DNA of 28,274 bases from Proteobacteria bacterium UBA964 (GTDB taxonomy: Bacteria > Pseudomonadota > Gammaproteobacteria > Steroidobacterales > Steroidobacteraceae): positions 14,151 through 42,424 of the forward strand of contig DBCG01000051.1 in NCBI GenBank assembly GCA_002292945.1, in the 5' to 3' direction. The first letter of the stretch is position 1. Each line of letters opens with the position of its first letter. Positions 23,290-28,274 of this stretch are shown piece by piece. A program made the position numbers and the translations under genes. The notes under the pieces were generated by a model. The model worked only from the letters and a program-made list of their open reading frames with translations, ran no database searches and was not told where the DNA came from.

Positions 23290-23808
23290 ATGACCGACCC
23301 CGATCCGCGCGCCGACGGCGCCAACCCGCCGCAGGCCGACACCACCGAGCCCGAGTTCTCGTTGCAGTCCGTCTACCTCAAAGACTGCTCGTTCGAGGCG
23401 CCGCGCGGCCCGCGCGTCGAGGGCCAGTGGAGTCCGGCGGTCAATCTAGACCTCAACACCGCAGCTGAAGCGATCTCGCCGGAGCTTCGCGAAGTGGTCC
23501 TCACGGTCAGCATCACCGCCCGCAACAACGATGCCACAGCGTTCGTGGTCGAGGTCAAGCAGGCGGGCGTGTTCGGGATGCGTAATCTCAACGAAGCCGA
23601 CTATCGGCGCGCCATCGGCAGCGTCGCCCCGAACGTGCTCTTCCCCTACGCGCGCGCCATCATCGCGCAGTTGGTCGCGCTCGGCGGCTTCCCGCAGATG
23701 TTGCTGCCGCCGGTGAACTTCGACGCGCTGTATGCGCGATCGCTCGCCGAGGCGCAGGAACAGGCGCAAGGGCAGCTCGAGACACCGCCCAACAGCCTCA
23801 ACAGCTGA
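23290..23808 (+). CDS. secB: Protein-export chaperone SecB
   Basis: SecB is a cytoplasmic tetrameric chaperone that keeps preproteins unfolded and hands them to SecA. The protein has 172 residues. Typical SecB sequence includes FSLQSVYLKDCSFEAP near the start, VVLTVSITARN in the core, and the C-terminal-half signature LFPYARAIIAQLVALGGFPQ followed by LLPPVNFDALYA. A variable N-terminal extension of about 20 residues (DPDPRADGANPPQADT) precedes the domain. The usual zinc-binding contact tail for SecA is not obvious; the C-terminus is Gln/Ala-rich. The ATG has GAGAGG about 8 bases upstream. gpsA follows after 8 bases. Confidence 0.97.
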   Translation: MTDPDPRADGANPPQADTTEPEFSLQSVYLKDCSFEAPRGPRVEGQWSPAVNLDLNTAAEAISPELREVVLTVSITARNNDATAFVVEVKQAGVFGMRNLNEADYRRAIGSVAPNVLFPYARAIIAQLVALGGFPQMLLPPVNFDALYARSLAEAQEQAQGQLETPPNSLNS

Positions 23809-23816
23809 TCGGACGG

Positions 23817-24830
23817 ATGGCGACCGCCGACACACCGTGGGCGGTCATCGGCGCGGGCTCCTGGGGCACCGCGCTCGCCATCCAGTTCGCACGCGCGGGG
23901 CATCCCGTCCGGCTCTGGGGCCGCGATCCGGCGCAGCAGGCCGCGATGGCGCAGGGGCGCTGCAACATGCGCTATCTGCCGGATGCGCCCTTCCCGCCCG
24001 GACTCGAAGCGGTCGCCACCCTCGATCAGGCGCTCGACGGTGCGCTCGATGTGCTCGTGGCCGTACCGAGCCACGCGTTGCGCGCCGTGCTGCACACACT
24101 CGCGCCCCGACTCCTGCAGGGCTCGCGCGTCGCATGGGCGACCAAGGGGTTCGAGCTCGAGACCGGGCTCTTGCCGCACCAGGTCGCACGCGAAGTGCTC
24201 GGCATCGATCGATCCATGGCGGTGCTTTCCGGACCGACTTTCGCGCGCGAGGTCGGCTCCGGCTTGCCGACCGCGATGACCGTCGCCTCGGCGGACGAGG
24301 CCTTTGCGACCGGCCTCGCGAACGATCTCTCGGCCGGTCAGTTCCGCGCCTACATCTCCACCGACATGGTCGGTGTCGAGGTCGGCGGTGCGGTCAAGAA
24401 CGTGCTGGCGCTCGGCGCAGGGCTCTCCGACGGGCTCGGCTTCGGTGCCAACACCCGCGTCGCGCTCATCACGCGCGGCCTCGTCGAGATGACGCGCCTC
24501 GGCGTCGCGCTCGGCGCGCGCCGCGAAACGTTCATGGGGCTCGCCGGACTCGGCGACCTGGTGCTCACCTGCACCGACGACCAATCACGCAACCGCCGCT
24601 TCGGCCTGTTGCTCGCCTCAGGACGCACGCCGCAGGCAGCGCTCACCGAGATCGGACAGGTGGTGGAGGGTTATCTCGCCGCACGCGCCGTGCACGCCGT
24701 CTCGCAACGCGAAGGCGTCGACATGCCGATCTGCGAAGGGATCTACCGCCTGCTCTACGAAGGCTTGCCGCCGCGCGAAGTCGTCAAAGCCCTGTTGTCG
24801 CGCCCCATCAAGGCCGAATTCAGCGAGTAG
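23817..24830 (+). CDS. gpsA: NAD(P)-dependent glycerol-3-phosphate dehydrogenase
   Basis: GpsA reduces dihydroxyacetone phosphate to sn-glycerol 3-phosphate, the backbone of membrane phospholipids. The protein has 337 residues. The dinucleotide-binding loop GAGSWG is at 12-17, and the conserved catalytic lysine is K194 in GGAVKNVLALGAG, followed by GANTRVALITRGL. LAGLGDLVLTC further on is also characteristic. It is the last gene of the rhodanese-grxC-secB-gpsA operon, as in E. coli (where cysE then follows; not here). Its last 11 bases overlap the end of the convergent trmL. Confidence 0.97.
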   Translation: MATADTPWAVIGAGSWGTALAIQFARAGHPVRLWGRDPAQQAAMAQGRCNMRYLPDAPFPPGLEAVATLDQALDGALDVLVAVPSHALRAVLHTLAPRLLQGSRVAWATKGFELETGLLPHQVAREVLGIDRSMAVLSGPTFAREVGSGLPTAMTVASADEAFATGLANDLSAGQFRAYISTDMVGVEVGGAVKNVLALGAGLSDGLGFGANTRVALITRGLVEMTRLGVALGARRETFMGLAGLGDLVLTCTDDQSRNRRFGLLLASGRTPQAALTEIGQVVEGYLAARAVHAVSQREGVDMPICEGIYRLLYEGLPPREVVKALLSRPIKAEFSE

Positions 24831-25320
24831 CGTCGCCCGGCGACCCGCCGAACCCGTTCTGTCGCCAGGCCTCGTAGGTCACGAGCGTCACGGCGTTCGA
24901 GAGATTCAGGCTGCGGTTGCCCTCGCGCATCGGGATACCGAGCACGGCACCGGTGCCGTACACGAGACGGATCTCGTCCATGACGGACGGCGGCAATCCC
25001 CTCCCCTCGGAGCCGAACACGAGGACATCGCCTGACGCGTAGCGCGCCTCGTCGTAGCGCTGCGTGCCGCCGGTCTCGATCGCCCACCAACGCCCCGCGC
25101 CTGCCGCCCGCAAGGCGGTCCGACAGGCCGGGAGATCCTCATGGACCTGGACCGCCGCCATCCATCGATAGTCGAGACCCGCCCGCCGCACCGCGCGCTT
25201 GTCGAGATCGAAGCCGAGCGGCTTGATGAGATGCAGCGCCGCACCCGTGTTGGCGCAGAGTCGGATGACATTGCCGGTGTTGGGCGGGATCTCCGGCTCG
25301 AACAGGACGATGTGGAACAT
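24820..25320 (-). CDS. trmL: tRNA (cytidine(34)-2'-O)-methyltransferase TrmL
   Basis: TrmL is a SPOUT-class enzyme that 2'-O-methylates the wobble base of certain leucine tRNAs. The protein has 166 residues. The three SPOUT motifs are visible: NTGNVIRLCANTG (14-26), VFGSEGRGLP (101-110) and IPMREGNRSLNLSNAV (129-144), which form the knotted cofactor site. The ATG at 25320 gives the family start MFHIVLFEPEIPPN; TACCAT lies 7 bases before it. The gene is antisense to the end of gpsA by 11 bases and divergent from pyrD with 46 bases between starts. Confidence 0.96.
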   Translation of the reverse strand: MFHIVLFEPEIPPNTGNVIRLCANTGAALHLIKPLGFDLDKRAVRRAGLDYRWMAAVQVHEDLPACRTALRAAGAGRWWAIETGGTQRYDEARYASGDVLVFGSEGRGLPPSVMDEIRLVYGTGAVLGIPMREGNRSLNLSNAVTLVTYEAWRQNGFGGSPGDATR

Positions 25321-25351
25321 GGCTGCGATGGTAGCAGCGCGATGCCCAGCG

Positions 25352-25359
25352 ACTATAAT
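25352..25359. promoter_or_regulatory. Promoter core between trmL and pyrD (overlapping -10 elements)
   Basis: A perfect plus-strand TATAAT (25354-25359) ends 7 bases before the pyrD ATG, which predicts a leaderless pyrD message. The complementary strand of 25352-25357 reads TATAGT, a -10-like element facing trmL with a leader of about 25 bases. A second minus-strand candidate, TACCAT (25328-25333), lies 7 bases before the trmL ATG. No -35 hexamer is recognisable for any of them. Confidence 0.5.
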
Positions 25360-25366
25360 CCGAGCC

Positions 25367-26350
25367 ATGTCTGCCCACGCCCCGTTGGCCCCCGTCACGC
25401 CCACCGCGCCCGGCGCGCCGCCCGCATCCTTGCGCTACAAGTTCTTGGGGATGGACTTCGCCTCACCCATCGTGCTGCTCTCGGGCTGCGTGGGCTTCGG
25501 CGAGGAGTACACCCGCGTCGAAGGCTTCTCGAACGCCGACTGCGGTGCGGTGGTGCTCAAGGGCACGACGCTCGAAGCGCGCCTCGGCAACCCGCCGCAC
25601 CGCGTCTATGAGACTGCGATGGGCATGCTGAACGCCATCGGCCTGCAGAACCCTGGCACCGACCATGTGGTGCGCAATATCCTTCCGACCCTCGACTTCA
25701 GCGAGACGCGCTTCATCGCCAATGTCTCCGGCTCGACCATCGAAGAATACGCCGAGGTCACGCGCCGCTTCGACGACTCGCCGATCGACGCCATCGAGAT
25801 CAACATCTCCTGTCCGAACGTCAAAGAGGGTGGTGTCGCCTTCGGCAACTACCCCGAGATGTCGGCGCGCGTGGTCGCGGCCTGCCGCGCGGTGACGAAG
25901 AAGCCCATCATCACCAAACTCTCGCCGAACCAGACCGACATCAAAGAGAACGCTCGCCAGTGCATCGAGGCCGGTACCGACGGCTTCGCGGTGATCAACA
26001 CCGTGATGGGCATGGCGATCGACGCCAAGACGCGCCGCCCTGTCATCGGCAACATCCAAGGCGGCCTGTCGGGCCCGGCGATCAAGCCGATCGCGCTTCT
26101 GAAAGTGCACCAGGTCTACGATGTCGCGAAGAAACACGGCGTGCCGATCATCGGCCAAGGCGGCATCATCAACGCAACCGATGCCATCGAGTTCATGATC
26201 GCCGGAGCGAGCGCCGTGGGCATCGGGACCTCGCTCTTCTATGACCCCCACGCCTGCCGCAAGATCAACGCGGGAATCGACGCCTATCTCCAGGCGAACG
26301 GCATGGCGACCGTCACGGAACTCATCGGCACACTCGACACCCGTCGCTGA
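25367..26350 (+). CDS. pyrD: Dihydroorotate dehydrogenase, class 1B-like
   Basis: This flavoprotein oxidises dihydroorotate to orotate in pyrimidine synthesis. The protein has 327 residues with a 20-residue Pro/Ala-rich lead before the barrel. Diagnostic stretches are the GMLNAIGLQNPG loop, NISCPNVKEGG with catalytic cysteine C149, and GGLSGPAIKPIALLKVHQVY. A cysteine as catalytic base marks class 1, and the overall sequence looks like class 1B, which normally works with the iron-sulfur flavoprotein PyrK and NAD. Typical gammaproteobacteria instead carry the quinone-linked class 2 enzyme with a catalytic serine and membrane helix. No pyrK is present in this window. The ATG at 25367 is favoured by the -10 just upstream. 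Confidence 0.9.
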   Translation: MSAHAPLAPVTPTAPGAPPASLRYKFLGMDFASPIVLLSGCVGFGEEYTRVEGFSNADCGAVVLKGTTLEARLGNPPHRVYETAMGMLNAIGLQNPGTDHVVRNILPTLDFSETRFIANVSGSTIEEYAEVTRRFDDSPIDAIEINISCPNVKEGGVAFGNYPEMSARVVAACRAVTKKPIITKLSPNQTDIKENARQCIEAGTDGFAVINTVMGMAIDAKTRRPVIGNIQGGLSGPAIKPIALLKVHQVYDVAKKHGVPIIGQGGIINATDAIEFMIAGASAVGIGTSLFYDPHACRKINAGIDAYLQANGMATVTELIGTLDTRR

Positions 26351-26367
26351 CGCGACGCCGGAACGGC

Positions 26368-27102
26368 TCAGGTCAGCAGCAGCTTCAGTCCGGCGATCAC
26401 CAGCACCACCGCGAGCAGCCGCTTGATGCCCTGCGCGGGCAAGCGCCGTGCACCGAGCCAAGAGCCCAAGAGGCCGCCGGCCAGCACCACGAGCAGCAGC
26501 ACGCCGATCTCAGCCGGCAACTGCCGAGTGCTCGCGAAGTTGCCGAGCAGCCCGGACAGTGAGTTCACCAAGATGAACAGCGCCGACACCGCGGCGGCGT
26601 TCTTCGGCTGCGCCCAGCCCATGACGAGCAGCAAGGGCGTCAGGAAGATCCCGCCACCCGTGCCTGTCAAACCCGACAGCAACCCGATGCCCGCACCCGA
26701 TGCAATCGCCACCGGCCGCTGCAGCGGACGCGACTCGTTGGCGACGGCAGGCTCGACCAGGAACCGCCATGCCGAGTACAGCAGCACCGCACCGAGCAGC
26801 ACCGAGAACGCGCGCGCCGGCAGGGCGAGGCTACCGCCGAGATAGGCCATCGGTACTGCAGCCACCGCGAACGGCCAGAAGAGCCCCCAACGGAAATGGC
26901 CGGCTCGCCAGAACTGCAGCGCCGTCACCGAAGCGACCAATATATTGAGCGCGAGCGCCGTCGGTCGGATCGCCTCGGGCGCGAGGCTCAGCAGCGACAT
27001 CACCGCGATGTAGCCGCTCGCGCCGGCATGCCCGACGGAGGAATACAGCAACGCGACGATGAAGAAGCCGAGGGCCAGGCCCACCAAGATCTCCGGGGTC
27101 AC
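26368..27102 (-). CDS. TSUP-family (TauE/SafE) membrane exporter
   Basis: This is a 244-residue membrane protein of the sulfite-exporter TauE/SafE (TSUP) family with about eight spans in two related halves. The first half has SSVGHAGASGYIAVMSL and the second GLTGTGGGIFLTPLLLVMG, the glycine-rich repeats of the family. Members export sulfite, sulfoacetate or other small sulfur anions, but the substrate here cannot be told. The GTG start at 27102 has GGGAG about 7 bases upstream and lies one base after the stop of the MscS gene, so the two are co-transcribed. Its end is 17 bases from the convergent pyrD. Confidence 0.9.
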   Translation of the reverse strand: MTPEILVGLALGFFIVALLYSSVGHAGASGYIAVMSLLSLAPEAIRPTALALNILVASVTALQFWRAGHFRWGLFWPFAVAAVPMAYLGGSLALPARAFSVLLGAVLLYSAWRFLVEPAVANESRPLQRPVAIASGAGIGLLSGLTGTGGGIFLTPLLLVMGWAQPKNAAAVSALFILVNSLSGLLGNFASTRQLPAEIGVLLLVVLAGGLLGSWLGARRLPAQGIKRLLAVVLVIAGLKLLLT

Positions 27103-27103
27103 G

Positions 27104-28195
27104 CTACGCTCCCGTCCCCGTCACGCCCGGCAACCCCGACGTACCGCGCACCAGCACCGTTCGCGTCGGATAGGCGAACGCGATGCCATGCTCGGCGAAG
27201 GCTGCATGGATCCGGCGGTGCACCTCGTCACCGATGTCGAGGAACTTGTAGCGCGCGGTGGCCGGCTCGGGCACGAAATACACCACCTCGAACTGCAGCG
27301 CAGACTCGCCGAAACCGCGCAGCTTGCAATACTCGAACCGGGTCCCCGATACGCCCTCGACCACTTGCCCGACGATAGGCGAGACCTCGGCGAGCTTCCC
27401 CGGCGGCGTCTCGTACGCGACACCGAACTGGAACAACGCGCGGCGCTCGGGCATGCGTCCCATGTTGCGCACCCTGCTCTTAAGCAGATCAGCGTTCGAC
27501 AGCACGATCTGCTCGCCCGACACGCTGCGCAGACGGGTGCTCTTCACACCGATATGCTCGACCGTGCCTTCGAGATCGTCGATGCGCAGCCAATCACCCT
27601 CTTCGAAAGGCTTGTCGAGGGTGATCGACAGCGATGCGAGAAGATCGCCGAGGATGGTCTGTACTGCGAGCGCGATGGCGATACCGCCGATGCCGAGACC
27701 GGCGACCAGCGCGGTGATGTTGATCCCTAGGTTGTCGAGCGCGAGCAGGATCGCGAGCCCGAACAGCACCATCCGTGCCGCGAACATCAGCACGCTGATC
27801 GAACCGCTCTGGCGCTGGGCGCCCTCGGCCGAGAGCTTGGCCTGACGGTTACGCAGCAGGAACTCGATCATCGCAACGCCCCAGACGGCGGCCTGCAACC
27901 ATGCGACCACGACGATGACACCCGTGGAGATCTTCTCCACGTGGTCTGGCAGCTCGAGCACCCGTTCGCCCGCGTACAGCGCCGCGACGAATATCCAGAG
28001 GGGTCGCGTGCGCGTGATGAGCAACAACACGAGCTCGACCCAAGGCGGACGCGCCTCGGCCGATACACGACGCACCCTTGCGATCACGAGCCGGCGGATC
28101 GTCGGCAGCAGCACCATCACCGCGGTGAATGCGGCGAACGCCAACACCCAGGTCCGCACCGGATTGCCTAAGAATGTCTGGTCGAGGATTTCCAT
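27104..28195 (-). CDS. MscS-family mechanosensitive ion channel
   Basis: This is a channel protein of 363 residues that should open under membrane tension to release solutes during osmotic downshock. It has about five membrane spans, the last one glycine/alanine-rich (ALVAGLGIGGIAIALAVQ) like the pore helix TM3 of MscS, then the beta domain DKPFEEGDWLRIDDLEGTVE and the SNADLLKSRVRNM stretch. It has two more spans than E. coli MscS and so belongs to a longer subgroup. I chose ATG 28195 (MEILDQTFLGN); a GTG 15 bases earlier (28210) is possible. It precedes the TSUP gene by one base. The remaining 79 bases to the window edge show no further gene. Confidence 0.92.
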   Translation of the reverse strand: MEILDQTFLGNPVRTWVLAFAAFTAVMVLLPTIRRLVIARVRRVSAEARPPWVELVLLLITRTRPLWIFVAALYAGERVLELPDHVEKISTGVIVVVAWLQAAVWGVAMIEFLLRNRQAKLSAEGAQRQSGSISVLMFAARMVLFGLAILLALDNLGINITALVAGLGIGGIAIALAVQTILGDLLASLSITLDKPFEEGDWLRIDDLEGTVEHIGVKSTRLRSVSGEQIVLSNADLLKSRVRNMGRMPERRALFQFGVAYETPPGKLAEVSPIVGQVVEGVSGTRFEYCKLRGFGESALQFEVVYFVPEPATARYKFLDIGDEVHRRIHAAFAEHGIAFAYPTRTVLVRGTSGLPGVTGTGA

Positions 28196-28274
28196 GGCCT
28201 GATTGTCCACGATGCCGGGCGGCTCATGCCAGCGTTCTCAGTCCGCAAGGGGCATCCCGTCACGACGATGCAGA

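Overview
The window is a gene-dense, GC-rich stretch of bacterial chromosome that reads as core genome of a gammaproteobacterium. The evidence is the run rsmG-parA-parB-atpI-atpBEFHA, the run ctpA-envC-rhodanese-grxC-secB-gpsA with trmL beside it (the same neighbourhood as E. coli envC/yibN-grxC-secB-gpsA/trmL), a tatABC operon and a cytochrome c4. The exact order is not certain; a member of the Xanthomonadales/Nevskiales/Steroidobacterales area would fit. I saw no RNA genes, insertion sequences, phage, CRISPR arrays or integration sites. No gene-free stretch exceeds about 160 bases.

Region 1 (1-9092, all minus strand). Read in transcription order, this is an MBL-fold hydrolase, an AcuI/YhdH-type oxidoreductase, rsmG, parA, a multi-pass membrane protein and parB. 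A well-formed promoter follows (3779-3807), then atpI, atpB, atpE, atpF, atpH and atpA, which runs off the left edge. This is the classical origin-proximal partition/ATP synthase cluster with two differences. The usual mnmG neighbour of rsmG is replaced by an oxidoreductase gene, and a membrane-protein gene sits between parA and parB.

Region 2 (9174-13759). A secreted S9 prolyl-oligopeptidase-type enzyme is followed by a convergent diheme cytochrome c4. Then come dtd (D-aminoacyl-tRNA deacylase) and tatA-tatB-tatC. A perfect hairpin separates tatA from tatB, and the tatB tail-coding DNA carries a strong G-quadruplex motif on the opposite strand.

Region 3 (13883-19863). Three unrelated transporters (POT, OPT and DMT/EamA) are stitched together by 4-base stop/start overlaps, which suggests a peptide-uptake and metabolite-efflux operon. 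Small membrane proteins follow: a phage-holin-4 superfamily protein, a MAPEG protein and a DedA protein.

Region 4 (19228-26350). An envelope block on the minus strand (envC, ctpA-like protease, dedA) faces a plus-strand block of rhodanese, glutaredoxin, secB and gpsA. The divergent pair trmL/pyrD follows; the PyrD looks like class 1B, an unusual type for gammaproteobacteria.

Region 5 (26368-28195, minus). An MscS-family channel is followed one base later by a TSUP exporter.

No obviously new multi-gene system such as a defence island or biosynthetic cluster is present. The most interesting signals are regulatory and architectural. They are the membrane protein embedded in parAB, the hairpins after the genes for high-stoichiometry subunits (atpE, tatA), a recurring arrangement of a -10-like hexamer 7-8 bases before the start codon (possible leaderless mRNAs), and two candidate back-to-back promoters with overlapping -10 elements.
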